From contig JAVIYP010000039.1 of assembly GCA_031323845.1 (NCBI GenBank), forward strand, positions 1-26,592: a stretch of 26,592 nt of DNA, read 5' to 3'. Below the pieces are notes generated by a model. That model was not told where the DNA came from. It searched no databases and saw only the letters and a list, made by a program, of their open reading frames with translations. The stretch comes from PUPG01 sp031323845 (GTDB lineage Bacteria > Bacteroidota > Bacteroidia > Bacteroidales > UBA7960). Shown here one piece after another: positions 13,755 through 22,342 of this stretch (within the stretch, counting starts at the first letter, position 1; every line of letters begins with the position of its first letter). Both the position numbers and the translations under genes were made by a program.

Positions 13755-14942
13755 ATGTACGGAAAAATCAAAGAACATCTGCAAGAGGAGATCAAAAGCA
13801 TCCGCGAAGCCGGATTATACAAGGAAGAACGTATCATCGTCACGCCCCAGAGTGCAAAGATAAAGGTTCAGTCAGGACAGGAGGTGCTCAACTTCTGCGC
13901 CAACAACTACCTTGGCCTTTCGAACCACCCGGCGCTGATCCAGGCGGCCAAAGAGGGTATGGATTCGCACGGCTTTGGCATGTCTTCTGTTCGTTTCATT
14001 TGCGGCACACAGGATCTGCACAAGACGCTCGAGGCCAAAGTGGCTGAATTTTTTGGCACGGAAGACACCATCCTTTATGCGGCTTGCTTCGACGCCAATG
14101 GCGGTGTTTTCGAGCCCCTGCTTACCGAAGAGGATGCCATCATCTCCGACGCCCTGAACCATGCTTCCATCATAGACGGAGTGAGGCTGTGCAAGGCGGC
14201 ACGCTACCGCTATAAAAATGCCGACATGGAAGACCTGGAAGCCAAGCTGAAAGAGGCACAGGCTCAGCGTTTCCGCATCATCGTAACCGATGGCGTGTTT
14301 TCCATGGACGGTAATGCAGCCCCGATGGACAAGATCGTGGAGCTGGCCGAGAAGTACGATGCCCTGGTGATGGTCGATGAATGCCACTCGGCAGGCGTTG
14401 TCGGGGAAACAGGACGCGGAGTAACCGAACTGTTTGACATTCGCGGCAAGGTGGACATCATTACAGGTACGCTCGGGAAGGCCTTTGGCGGAGCCATTGG
14501 AGGCTTTACCACAGGACGCCGGGAGATCATCGAGATCCTGCGTCAGCGCTCCAGGCCCTATCTGTTCTCCAACTCCCTGCCACCCTCCGTGGTCAACGCA
14601 GGCATCAAGATGTTCGACATGATGGCCGAAACTCATGAGCTGCAGGATAAGCTGCACCGCAACACCGATTACTTCATGGCAAAAATGAAAAAGGCCGGCT
14701 TCGACCTCAAGACCACCCAGTCGGCCATTATTGCCGTGATGCTGTACGATGCACCCCTCTCGCAGGAGTTTGCAGCCAGGCTGCTTGACGAAGGCATCTA
14801 CGTTATCGGATTCTATTATCCGGTAGTGCCCAGGGGAGAGGCCCGCATCCGCGTGCAGGTATCCGCCGCCCACGAAACGGAACACCTCGACCGCTGCGTC
14901 GACGCATTCATCAAAGTTGGCAATGAACTGAAGGTGATCTAA
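13755..14942 (+). CDS. kbl: Glycine C-acetyltransferase (2-amino-3-ketobutyrate CoA ligase)
   Basis: A 395-residue PLP enzyme of the alpha-oxoamine synthase family. It cleaves 2-amino-3-ketobutyrate with CoA into glycine and acetyl-CoA, the second step of threonine breakdown. Visible landmarks: NFCANNYLGLSNHP near 46-59, SSVRFICGTQDLHK near 77-90, VMVDECHSAG with Asp208 and His211 for the cofactor ring, and Lys242 in GTLGKAFGG for the Schiff base. Length matches the family. It is divergent from the threonine dehydrogenase gene, which fixes the pathway and argues against the related biotin (BioF) or sphingolipid (serine palmitoyltransferase) enzymes. Confidence 0.93.
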   Translation: MYGKIKEHLQEEIKSIREAGLYKEERIIVTPQSAKIKVQSGQEVLNFCANNYLGLSNHPALIQAAKEGMDSHGFGMSSVRFICGTQDLHKTLEAKVAEFFGTEDTILYAACFDANGGVFEPLLTEEDAIISDALNHASIIDGVRLCKAARYRYKNADMEDLEAKLKEAQAQRFRIIVTDGVFSMDGNAAPMDKIVELAEKYDALVMVDECHSAGVVGETGRGVTELFDIRGKVDIITGTLGKAFGGAIGGFTTGRREIIEILRQRSRPYLFSNSLPPSVVNAGIKMFDMMAETHELQDKLHRNTDYFMAKMKKAGFDLKTTQSAIIAVMLYDAPLSQEFAARLLDEGIYVIGFYYPVVPRGEARIRVQVSAAHETEHLDRCVDAFIKVGNELKVI

Positions 14943-15135
14943 CCTGATCGCATCGGTAAAGCCAGCCAGCCGGTTATGGAATGTAAGATGCCGGTGCCTG
15001 GAATGGAAACTGAAGCAGTTTAGCACTTAAGGCAGTACCTTTTGAGATGGCCATACGTTGACCGGCTGCGTTACCGTATTGGCTGAAATGATATGGAAGG
15101 CAGACAGCTCCTCCGGCTTCTAACACAATAAGGTT

Positions 15136-15915
15136 TTGAAACTCATTGACACCCATACACACCTCTACCTGGAGCGGTTTGATGCTGACAGGCAGGCCGT
15201 TGTGGAGCGTGCGCTCAGGGCCGGGGTGGTCCGGCAGCTGATGCCCAACATCGACAGCAGTTCTGTCGCCCCGATGATGAAGGCGGCCCGGTCTTTTCCG
15301 GGTGTCTGTCTGCCCATGATGGCGCTTCACCCCACCTCTGTCAAAGAAAACTACAGTGAGGAGCTCGACAGGCTGGAAGCATACTTTGAGGCCGAAAACT
15401 TTGTGGCTGTGGGTGAAACCGGGATAGACCTGTACTGGGATACCAGCTTTGAGGCAGAACAAAAAGAGGCACTGGCAAGGCATATCTCCTGGGCGGAGAA
15501 GCATGACCTGCCCCTGGTGTTGCATTCGCGCAAGTCGCTGGATGTGATCTTTGATGTGCTGGAGGCCCACAGCGGGAGGTCGCTCACCGGGGTGTTTCAT
15601 TGTTTCCCCGGAAACGCCGGGCAGGCCCGGAAAGTGCTGGATATGGGCTTTATGCTGGGAATAGGAGGGGTGGTTACGTATAAGAACAGTGAGATGGCCG
15701 AAGTGGTCAGGGCGGTAGGACTGGATCACCTGGTCCTGGAAACGGATGCACCATATCTTGCTCCCGTTCCGCATCGTGGCAAGCGCAACGAAAGTGCTTT
15801 CCTGGTGCATGTGGCCGAACGCGTGGCCGCACTTACAGGCGTAACACCTGCAGAAGTCGCCGCCATCACCACCGAAAATGCCCGGAAGTTGTTCAAACTG
15901 CCTTCACGCGAATAA
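15136..15915 (+). CDS. TatD family metal-dependent hydrolase (TTG start)
   Basis: A 259-residue TIM-barrel hydrolase of the TatD family, members of which act as DNases. The metal-site residues are all present: His7 and His9 in DTHTH, Glu94 in VGETGID, His130 in LVLHSR, His155 in GVFHCF, and Asp204 in LETDAPYLAP. The start must be the TTG at 15136: an in-frame TAA lies at 15121-15123 with no ATG or GTG between, and the conserved LIDTHTH follows at residue 3. It precedes the asparaginase gene by 124 bp in the same direction. Confidence 0.9.
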   Translation: MKLIDTHTHLYLERFDADRQAVVERALRAGVVRQLMPNIDSSSVAPMMKAARSFPGVCLPMMALHPTSVKENYSEELDRLEAYFEAENFVAVGETGIDLYWDTSFEAEQKEALARHISWAEKHDLPLVLHSRKSLDVIFDVLEAHSGRSLTGVFHCFPGNAGQARKVLDMGFMLGIGGVVTYKNSEMAEVVRAVGLDHLVLETDAPYLAPVPHRGKRNESAFLVHVAERVAALTGVTPAEVAAITTENARKLFKLPSRE

Positions 15916-15930
15916 AAAAACAAAGAAACA

Positions 15931-16005
15931 TGACCCGGACCGGCATCAGCATCTTACACAGCTTGCCTGCCGTTGCCGGGTCAGCAGCCGGACCTTAAAC
16001 TCCGG
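15931..16005 (+). promoter_or_regulatory. Two tandem hairpins in the tatD-asparaginase gap
   Basis: TGACCCGG (15931-15938) pairs exactly with CCGGGTCA (15976-15983), with an inner CGGCA/TGCCG stem at 15941-15945 and 15968-15972. A second hairpin, CCGGA (15988-15992) with TCCGG (16001-16005), follows. No T-run follows either, so these are not ordinary terminators; a structured leader or attenuator is possible. Confidence 0.45.
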
Positions 16006-16039
16006 AACGCATCAGATCATAACCGAAAACCGTAACACA

Positions 16040-17065
16040 ATGCCGACATCCCGCATTCTAGTGATCTATACCGGTGGTACCATTGGCATGGTAGAAAACC
16101 CGGAAACCGGTGCCCTCAGCCCGGTTGACTTCGAGCATCTTACCGATCAGATCCCTGAGATCAGGAAGTTCAGATGCCACATCGACAGTGTTTCCTTCGA
16201 CCCCATCATCGATTCTTCCAATATGGAACCTGCGGTCTGGGTGCGACTGGCCAGGCTGATAGAAGAGCGTTATGAGACGTACGACGGCTTTGTTATCCTG
16301 CATGGCTCCGACACCATGGCATATACCGCCTCGGCCCTGAGCTTTATGCTGGAAAACCTGTCGAAGCCGGTGATCCTGACCGGCTCGCAACTGCCCATAG
16401 GCATGATCAGAACGGATGGCAAGGAGAACTTCATTACCGCCATCGAGATCGCCGCGGCAAAGAAGGACGGGAGTGCCCTGGTGCCTGAAGTTTGTATCTA
16501 TTTTGAATACCAGCTTTATCGCGGCAACCGCACACACAAATACAACGCCGAGCACTTCGAGGCCTTCCGGTCAGTGAATTATCCGGTGCTGGCAGAGGCC
16601 GGCGTCACCATCAAATACAATGAAGCGGCCATCCATAAAGCCACAGACCAGGAGTTCAGGGTGTTCACCAGCATGGACGCCGGCATTGCCGTGCTGACCC
16701 TCTTCCCCGGGATCAGCAAAAGCGTGGTGTCGTCGATCCTGAACACCGAAGGGCTCAAAGCTGTGGTGCTGGAGACCTATGGTGCCGGTAACGCCATGAC
16801 CGCCGGCTGGTTCCGGCAAATGATAAGGGAAGCCGTTGATGGGGGGATGATCGTTTTCAACGTTACGCAGTGCCGCGGGGGCTCGGTGATGCAGGGCAAA
16901 TACGAAACCAGTGCCTGGCTCGAAGAAGCCGGAGTGATAAGCGGACACGATATCACTACAGAAGCCGCCATCACCAAATTGATGTACCTCCTCGGCAATG
17001 GCTACAGCGCTTCCCGCCTGAAAAAATATCTACAAAAGTCCCTTCGCGGGGAAATGTCAGCCTGA
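16040..17065 (+). CDS. ansA: Type I (cytoplasmic) L-asparaginase
   Basis: A 341-residue enzyme that hydrolyses asparagine to aspartate and ammonia. Starting at Met 16040, the first catalytic threonine region is YTGGTIG (Thr11-Thr14). The second is HGSDTMAYTASALSFML at about residues 88-104 (Ser90, Asp91), and the third a RGNRTHK segment with Lys167. There is no signal peptide, which places it in the cytoplasmic type I group. The frame is open from 15878, but those 54 upstream residues overlap tatD and the hairpins and are not protein-like. Its stop overlaps tail-to-tail with the P5C dehydrogenase gene by 9 bp. A Ser replaces the more usual Thr in HG(T/S)DT, a common variant. Confidence 0.9.
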   Translation: MPTSRILVIYTGGTIGMVENPETGALSPVDFEHLTDQIPEIRKFRCHIDSVSFDPIIDSSNMEPAVWVRLARLIEERYETYDGFVILHGSDTMAYTASALSFMLENLSKPVILTGSQLPIGMIRTDGKENFITAIEIAAAKKDGSALVPEVCIYFEYQLYRGNRTHKYNAEHFEAFRSVNYPVLAEAGVTIKYNEAAIHKATDQEFRVFTSMDAGIAVLTLFPGISKSVVSSILNTEGLKAVVLETYGAGNAMTAGWFRQMIREAVDGGMIVFNVTQCRGGSVMQGKYETSAWLEEAGVISGHDITTEAAITKLMYLLGNGYSASRLKKYLQKSLRGEMSA

Positions 17066-18712
17066 GGTCGGTTTATAGCACTTCTCCTCGTGCATGAAGG
17101 GATACCTGAAGTCTGTCGGGGGTACAAAAGTTTCCTTGACCGTACGCGGTGTGATCCACCGCAACAGGTTGAGGTAGCTGCCCGCCTTGTCGTTGGTGCC
17201 CGACATGCGCGAACCGCCGAAGGGCTGTTGCCCTACCACGGCACCCGTTGGCTTATCGTTAACGTAAAGGTTGCCCGCTGCATAACGAAGCACGTGTGTG
17301 GCTTTCACAACGGCCTGACGGTCCTTGGCAAAGATCGCCCCGGTGAGTCCATAGGGTGATGTGCTGTTGACCAGCTCCAGCGTCTGTTCGAAAGCTGCAT
17401 CTTCATAAACATAAACGGAAAGCACAGGACCGAAGATCTCTTCTTCCATGGTTACAAAATGCGGATCCTTAGCCAGGATCACAGTGGGCTCAATAAAATA
17501 ACCCTTTGATTTGTCGCCCCCGCCGCCAAGGATAACTTCGGCATCCTTTGAGCTGCGGGCTTTTTCGATGTAGCCCATGATGCGGTCAAACGCCTTCTCA
17601 TCAATAACAGCATTCACAAAATTGCAAAAATCGCGCACATCGCCCTGCTTGATCAGGCCGATGTTGTATGAAAGTTTTTCCCTGATGGCCGGCCATAACG
17701 ATTCAGGGATGTATGCCCGCGAGGCAGCCGAACATTTCTGGCCCTGGTATTCGAAGGCTCCCCGTACCAGCGCGGTTGCCACCTCGTCGACGTGAGCTGA
17801 AGCATGAACAACCACGAAATCCTTGCCTCCGGTCTCGCCAACCACCCGCGGATAAGAACGGTAGTTGCCCAGGTTCTCTCCCACAGTTTTCCATATGGTG
17901 TCGAACGTTCCGTTGGAACCGGTGAAATGAATGCCGCCAAGGTCCTGGTTCTTTAACACCACATCGCCGATAAGGCCACCGCTGCCGGGTACAAAATTGA
18001 TAACGCCGTCAGGGAGTCCTGCTTCCTTGAAGATCTGCATCAGGTAGTAATTGGACAGCAAGGAAGTGGTGGCGGGCTTCCATACTACCGTATTGCCCAG
18101 CACTACCGGGGCCAGCGACAGGTTCGAAGCAATGGCGGTGAAGTTGAACGGGCTTACGGCAAACACAAAACCTTCCAGGGGCCTGTATTCGACGCGGTTC
18201 AGGTTCCCTATCTCCGAATGCGGCTGGTCGTTGTAAATCTCCGACACATAATGTGCGTTGAAACGGATAAAATCGGTAAGCTCGCAAACGGCTTCAATCT
18301 CAGCCTGGTAGGCATTCTTGCTCTGGCCGAGCATCGTGGCTGCATTCATCAGCGCCCGGTATTTGGAACTCACCAGGGTGGCCACCTTCAGTGTTATGGA
18401 GGTGCGTTCCACCCACGACATTTCCGCCCATTCCCTGTGAGCCTCCATGGCTGCGGCAATGGCCATCCGCACTTCCTTTTCGGTGGCCATATGATAAGTG
18501 GCCAGCACATGTTGATGATCGTGCGGCATAACCACCTTGCCGGTTTTCCCGGTACGTATTTCCTTGCCGCCGATGATCAGCGGAATTTCCACCTCTGTGC
18601 CGCTCTGACGCCTTAACTCCTCCTCCAGCGCCAAACGCTCCGGTGTGCCCCTGCGGTACTCCTTCACCGGCTCATTCTGCGGCCGGTCAAAATAAAACTG
18701 TGCATTGTTCAT
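17057..18712 (-). CDS. pruA: 1-pyrroline-5-carboxylate dehydrogenase
   Basis: A 551-residue aldehyde dehydrogenase-fold enzyme that oxidises glutamate semialdehyde (P5C) to glutamate using NAD, the second step of proline use. The general base Glu293 is in VVGETGGKD and the nucleophile Cys327 in YQGQKCSAASR. The FNFTAIA, WKPATTSLLSN and HFTGSNGTFD segments are those of stand-alone P5C dehydrogenases. The C-terminal VVGQQPFGGSRMSGTNDKAG is also typical. Proline dehydrogenase is not encoded in this window. No -7 box was seen just upstream. The 3' end overlaps the asparaginase gene. Confidence 0.92.
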   Translation of the reverse strand: MNNAQFYFDRPQNEPVKEYRRGTPERLALEEELRRQSGTEVEIPLIIGGKEIRTGKTGKVVMPHDHQHVLATYHMATEKEVRMAIAAAMEAHREWAEMSWVERTSITLKVATLVSSKYRALMNAATMLGQSKNAYQAEIEAVCELTDFIRFNAHYVSEIYNDQPHSEIGNLNRVEYRPLEGFVFAVSPFNFTAIASNLSLAPVVLGNTVVWKPATTSLLSNYYLMQIFKEAGLPDGVINFVPGSGGLIGDVVLKNQDLGGIHFTGSNGTFDTIWKTVGENLGNYRSYPRVVGETGGKDFVVVHASAHVDEVATALVRGAFEYQGQKCSAASRAYIPESLWPAIREKLSYNIGLIKQGDVRDFCNFVNAVIDEKAFDRIMGYIEKARSSKDAEVILGGGGDKSKGYFIEPTVILAKDPHFVTMEEEIFGPVLSVYVYEDAAFEQTLELVNSTSPYGLTGAIFAKDRQAVVKATHVLRYAAGNLYVNDKPTGAVVGQQPFGGSRMSGTNDKAGSYLNLLRWITPRTVKETFVPPTDFRYPFMHEEKCYKPTSG

Positions 18713-18880
18713 GGCTTTTATGTTTTGATGATGACTCGTATGTCTTCAGGTAATGATTTATGAATCCTTTTCAGGGAACAGAGATCAGAACTCAGTTCTA
18801 ACAAGTAACAACAGACGGCGCAAAAGGTTTGATACAGGGCAGACAGGCTATGATGCAGCGGATCAACCCTGTCCGGACAC

Positions 18881-19702
18881 TCATACCGGCTTGGGTGCGA
18901 CCCGCTTCGAAATGTGTATGCTGATCTCATATAGCACAAACAGCGGTAAACCCACCATGATCTGACTGAACACATCAGGCGGGGTGATGATGGCTGCCAC
19001 GGCAATGATGATCACAAAGGCGAGCTTGCGTTGCCTGCGCATCGTCTCAGGGGTGAGCACACCCACCTTGCTCAGGAAATATACAAATACCGGGAGCTCG
19101 AACAACAAGCCGGCAGCCAGGGTTATGGTGGTTACCGTAGTGATAAAGGAACGCAGGGCAATCTGGTTTTCTACGAGTCCGCTGACCTGGTAAGAACCCA
19201 GGAAGTTTATGGATAAAGGCACAATAAGGAAGTAGGCAAACAGCACGCCGGTAAGAAACAGACCCGAAATAACCAGGACGGCACCTCTTGAGTTGGCTTT
19301 CTCCTGCGCTTTCAGCCCTGGACGAATGAAGCGCCAGAACTCCCAGACAATGTAAGGCGTTGCCGCAACGACGCCAACGATAAGCGATACTACAATGTGC
19401 GTGGTGAACTGGCCGGCAAGGTCTATGTTAATCAGTTTTACAGGATCGGCGTTGATGCAGAGCGCCGGTATGGACAACTGCCGCGACAACAGGCAGAATA
19501 AGCGGTTGGTAAGAAAATAGGGTTCCTTGGGTGCCAGGATGACGTGAGTGAAGAGGATATCTTTAGCCAGAAAGGCCGCAATGGCAAGGACTACCACCGC
19601 CAGCGAAGACCTGATCAGATGACTCCTGAGCTCCTCGAGATGCCCCCAAAAAGTCATGGTGCCCTCAGGCCCGCGATAATATTTGCTGTTTTCATCTTTC
19701 AC
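18881..19702 (-). CDS. tatC: Twin-arginine translocase subunit TatC
   Basis: A 273-residue inner-membrane protein with six hydrophobic helices. It carries the TatC signature at the N-terminus (MTFWGHLEELRSHLIRS) and the central YIVWEFWRFIRPGLKAQEKA segment. TatC recognises twin-arginine signal peptides and exports folded proteins. An insert of about 35 residues between helices one and two (FLTNRLFCLL...INIDLAG) is typical of this phylum. No TatA/B gene is adjacent. It has its own -7 box and lies downstream of the ferredoxin terminator, so it is probably expressed alone. Confidence 0.93.
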   Translation of the reverse strand: MKDENSKYYRGPEGTMTFWGHLEELRSHLIRSSLAVVVLAIAAFLAKDILFTHVILAPKEPYFLTNRLFCLLSRQLSIPALCINADPVKLINIDLAGQFTTHIVVSLIVGVVAATPYIVWEFWRFIRPGLKAQEKANSRGAVLVISGLFLTGVLFAYFLIVPLSINFLGSYQVSGLVENQIALRSFITTVTTITLAAGLLFELPVFVYFLSKVGVLTPETMRRQRKLAFVIIIAVAAIITPPDVFSQIMVGLPLFVLYEISIHISKRVAPKPV

Positions 19703-19743
19703 GATGATGTGGTTTTAACGCAGACGTTCGCGTAAGCGGATAT

Positions 19744-19751
19744 CAAAAATA
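19744..19751 (-). promoter_or_regulatory. -7 promoter box for tatC
   Basis: TATTTTTG on the minus strand, 41 bp before the ATG at 19702. This lies downstream of the repeat block and ferredoxin terminator, so tatC does not depend on the ferredoxin promoter. Confidence 0.45.
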
Positions 19752-19803
19752 CTTATTTTATTTGTTCCGGAACGTACCACATCCTGTCAGGGATGGTCAT
19801 TTT

Positions 19804-19936
19804 CTCACGGAGTACACGGAGAACACCGGGAAGTTTTTTTCTCACGGAGCACACGGGGAACACTGGGAAAAGAGTTTCTTCGGTATTCTCTGTCAGATAA
19901 TATTTGTTTCTCTGTGCTCCCTGTGTTCTCTGTGAG
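19804..19936. repeat. Direct and inverted CTCACGGAG/CTCTGTG repeats
   Basis: Two 29-bp direct copies, at 19804-19832 and 19841-19869, differ at only three positions (both begin CTCACGGAG and end TGGGAA or CGGGAA). An inverse copy lies at 19911-19936, and a shorter one near 19884-19900. The whole could fold into a long imperfect hairpin. It is the longer relative of the repeat at 10555-10620. With a few unique bases it fills most of the gap between tatC and the ferredoxin gene. Confidence 0.85.
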
Positions 19937-19964
19937 ATATTTTTTTCTCTGTGCCCTCCCAAAC

Positions 19965-20000
19965 AAAAAAAGCCCATAATCAGTGATTACGGACTTTTTG
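19965..20000. terminator. Bidirectional rho-independent terminator after the ferredoxin gene
   Basis: AGCCCATAATC (19971-19981) and GATTACGGACT (19985-19995) pair over 11 bp, with two G-U pairs in the minus-strand transcript, around a 3-base loop. A T-run follows the stem on both strands (19965-19971 on minus, 19995-19999 on plus). It is placed to end the leftward ferredoxin transcript. Confidence 0.8.
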
Positions 20001-20037
20001 CATTTTCTGACCCGGACAGAATCCGGTCAGACGGATC

Positions 20038-20205
20038 TTATTCAGGATGAATTGCTTCAACCGGGCAAACGTCGGCGCATGCGCCACAGTCTGTACATAC
20101 GTCAGGGTCAATTACATAGATGTCTCCCTCAGAAATTGCATCAACCGGACATTCGTCAATGCAGCTTCCGCAAGCAGTGCAATCATCATTGATAATGTAA
20201 GCCAT
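20038..20205 (-). CDS. 2[4Fe-4S] ferredoxin (clostridial type), 55 residues
   Basis: A short complete gene. It encodes MAYIINDDCTACGSC and continues to a second cluster motif, VCTDCGACADVCPVEAI, giving two CxxCxxCxxxCP sets that bind two [4Fe-4S] clusters. Such small soluble ferredoxins carry low-potential electrons in the cytoplasm. It is followed by a clear terminator and preceded by a full-match -7 box, so it is a single-gene unit. It is divergent from korA, encoding a 2-oxoacid:ferredoxin oxidoreductase, for which it is a plausible electron acceptor. That partnership is inferred from position. Confidence 0.93.
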   Translation of the reverse strand: MAYIINDDCTACGSCIDECPVDAISEGDIYVIDPDVCTDCGACADVCPVEAIHPE

Positions 20206-20476
20206 CTCTTTGCGATTTAAGGTTTCTAAATTCGGTTTATTATCGCAGCAAATATAATGGCTTTTTGTCTAATAATTGACAGTTTTTTTCCGTTGTACGG
20301 TAATTTGAAATTGTTTTAAATAATTAGGGGTGTTTATGTCGTGAAAAAACCGGAAAAACTATAAAAGTCTTGTCGTTTTTTTTACGAATTCACAATTAAA
20401 AATATAACTTCGCAGCATTGATTCCAAAAACATTAAATAATAAGGGATTTTTATCCTCAAAAACACCATCCATACT
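20206..20476. other. Divergent control region between ferredoxin and korA
   Basis: AT-rich 271-bp region. The ferredoxin -7 box is at 20248-20256. On the korA side I see only an imperfect TAACTTCG near 20406-20413, a possible -7 variant, with the rest of the korA leader unremarkable. Confidence 0.4.
20248..20256 (-). promoter_or_regulatory. -7 promoter box for the ferredoxin gene
   Basis: TATATTTGC on the minus strand, a full match to TAnnTTTGC, 42 bp before the ATG at 20205. Confidence 0.55.
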
Positions 20477-22342
20477 ATGACGTTAACAAAAGGAAAATCT
20501 ATTGCTCTGGAGGATGTGGTAGTCAAGTTCGTGGGCGATTCCGGTGATGGTATGCAGCTTACCGGAACTTTATTTTCGGATGCTGCAGCTCATTCCGGCA
20601 ATGATCTGGCTACTTTTCCTGATTTCCCGGCCGAGATCAGGGCTCCGCACAACACCATTGCCGGTGTAAGCGGTTTCCAGGTACACATGGGCAAGCGGAA
20701 GATTTACACATCGGGTGATATGTGTGATGTTCTGGTTGCCATGAATCCGGCTTCACTCAAGGCCAACCTTAAGTGGGCAAAACCGGGTGCGACGCTCATC
20801 ATTGACTCATCCACCTTTGAACAGAAGGCTATTGAGAAAGCCGGCTATGTTGACAACCCTTTGGAGGATGGCTCGTTGCAATCCTACCAGGTGATCAAGG
20901 CCCCCATCACGGAGCTGACAAAAGAGAGCCTGGCAGAACTGGGCGTTGACAAACGTCTGGCAGAACGAACGAAGAACATGTTTGTGCTGGGGCTGATGTT
21001 CAACCTTTTCGGGCGCGACATTGAAAAACCCCTTGATTTTATCAAAAAGAGATTTGCTGGCAAGCACAAGGTGGTACAGTCGAACCAGGTTGCCCTTCGT
21101 GCAGGTTATAACTTTGCTGAGACCACAGAGGCTATTCCTATCAGGTTTAAGGTTGACCCGGCGCCGATGCCTCCGGGCCTTTACCGCAACATCCACGGAA
21201 ATATTGCCACCGCCTGGGGATTGCTGGCAGCTGCCGAGCGCAGTGGACGGCCACTGTTTTTGGGCTCTTACCCGATAACCCCGGCTACCGAGATATTGAT
21301 GGAGCTGTCAAAACACAAATCGCTGGGTGCTAAAGTCTTTCAGGCGGAAGACGAAATCGCGGGCATATGTTCTGCCATCGGGGCCAGCTTTGCCGGTTCG
21401 CTTGCAGTAACAACAACCTCTGGCCCGGGTCTTTCGCTGAAAAGTGAGGCGCTCGGATTGGCGGTTATTACTGAGCTGCCGCTGGTGATTGTGAATGTGC
21501 AGCGTGCAGGCCCCTCTACGGGCATGCCAACAAAAAGCGAACAGTCGGATCTGATGCAGGCCCTGTTTGGACGTAATGGAGAATGCCCCCTTATGGTGAT
21601 GGCAGCTTCAAGCTCGGCCGACTGTTTCTACAAAGCCTATATGGCGGCCAAATATTCCATGGAACATATGACGCCCGTTATTTTGCTGACCGACGGGTAC
21701 CTCGGTTTCGGCTCAGAGTTGTTCAGGATCCCCGACGTCAATGACCTGCCGGCTATCAATCCACCCATGGCCGACCCCAACGATCCATACTACAAACCCT
21801 ACCGCCGCGATGAAAAAACCCTGGTGCGCAAATGGGCCGTTCCCGGAGTCGAAGGATTACGCCACAGGGTAGGCGGACTGGAAAAAACAAACATCGACGG
21901 CAACGTGTCTACCGACCCGCTCAACCATCAGCTCATGGTGAACATTCGCGAAGAAAAAGTCTTCCGTATCGGCGATTATATCCCGCTCCAGGAAGTTTAT
22001 GGCGAAGAGTCGGGCGACCTGCTTGTGGTAGGATGGGGCGGCACCGAAGGAGCCCTGCGCTCCACCGTGGCAAGGATGCGTGAAGAGGGCCACAACATCA
22101 GCCATGCCCAGTTCAACTACATCAAACCGTTACCGAAAAACACCCGTAAGATATTGTCGGGCTTTAAAAAGATCGTGGTTTGCGAACTCAACAACGGTCA
22201 GTTTGTCAACTACCTGAGGATGCTTTATCCGGAATATCCGTATCATCAGTTTAACAAAGTGCAGGGTCTGCCTTTCCATGTGCAGGAACTCACCGAAACA
22301 TTCACCAACTTATTGGAGGAAAGCCATGTTAATCAAAAATAG
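20477..22342 (+). CDS. korA: 2-oxoglutarate:ferredoxin oxidoreductase, alpha subunit (gamma-alpha fusion)
   Basis: A 621-residue subunit. The N-terminal gamma-type domain (about residues 10-195) begins VVVKFVGDSGDGMQLTG and contains FPDFPAEIRAP. The alpha domain follows, with SYPITPATEILMELSKH (near 262-279) as its opening motif and a C-terminal domain with LLVVGWGGTEGALRS. With KorB it oxidatively decarboxylates a 2-oxoacid to acyl-CoA, passing electrons to ferredoxin. The two-subunit KorAB form without a delta ferredoxin-like subunit is typical of 2-oxoglutarate enzymes, but the exact 2-oxoacid cannot be proved from sequence. The gene overlaps korB by 17 bp. Confidence 0.92.
   Translation: MTLTKGKSIALEDVVVKFVGDSGDGMQLTGTLFSDAAAHSGNDLATFPDFPAEIRAPHNTIAGVSGFQVHMGKRKIYTSGDMCDVLVAMNPASLKANLKWAKPGATLIIDSSTFEQKAIEKAGYVDNPLEDGSLQSYQVIKAPITELTKESLAELGVDKRLAERTKNMFVLGLMFNLFGRDIEKPLDFIKKRFAGKHKVVQSNQVALRAGYNFAETTEAIPIRFKVDPAPMPPGLYRNIHGNIATAWGLLAAAERSGRPLFLGSYPITPATEILMELSKHKSLGAKVFQAEDEIAGICSAIGASFAGSLAVTTTSGPGLSLKSEALGLAVITELPLVIVNVQRAGPSTGMPTKSEQSDLMQALFGRNGECPLMVMAASSSADCFYKAYMAAKYSMEHMTPVILLTDGYLGFGSELFRIPDVNDLPAINPPMADPNDPYYKPYRRDEKTLVRKWAVPGVEGLRHRVGGLEKTNIDGNVSTDPLNHQLMVNIREEKVFRIGDYIPLQEVYGEESGDLLVVGWGGTEGALRSTVARMREEGHNISHAQFNYIKPLPKNTRKILSGFKKIVVCELNNGQFVNYLRMLYPEYPYHQFNKVQGLPFHVQELTETFTNLLEESHVNQK
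22315..22320 (+). promoter_or_regulatory. Strong Shine-Dalgarno site for korB inside korA
   Basis: GGAGGA ends 5 bases before the ATG at 22326. This is one of very few good Shine-Dalgarno sequences in the window. It decides the korB start over the frame opening at 22278 and suits reinitiation within the overlapping gene pair. Confidence 0.7.

Noticed and set aside
13872..15026. 384-residue antisense frame opposite kbl
   Set aside because: It lies entirely opposite a well-identified PLP enzyme gene and shows no motif of its own.
14974..15810. 278-residue antisense frame opposite tatD
   Set aside because: The plus-strand frame has all six TatD metal ligands; the antisense product has no motif.
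19753..19977. 74-residue minus-strand frame between tatC and the ferredoxin gene
   Set aside because: It is only the translation of the CTCACGGAG/CTCTGTG repeat copies. Such repeat-derived frames are often mis-annotated as hypothetical proteins.
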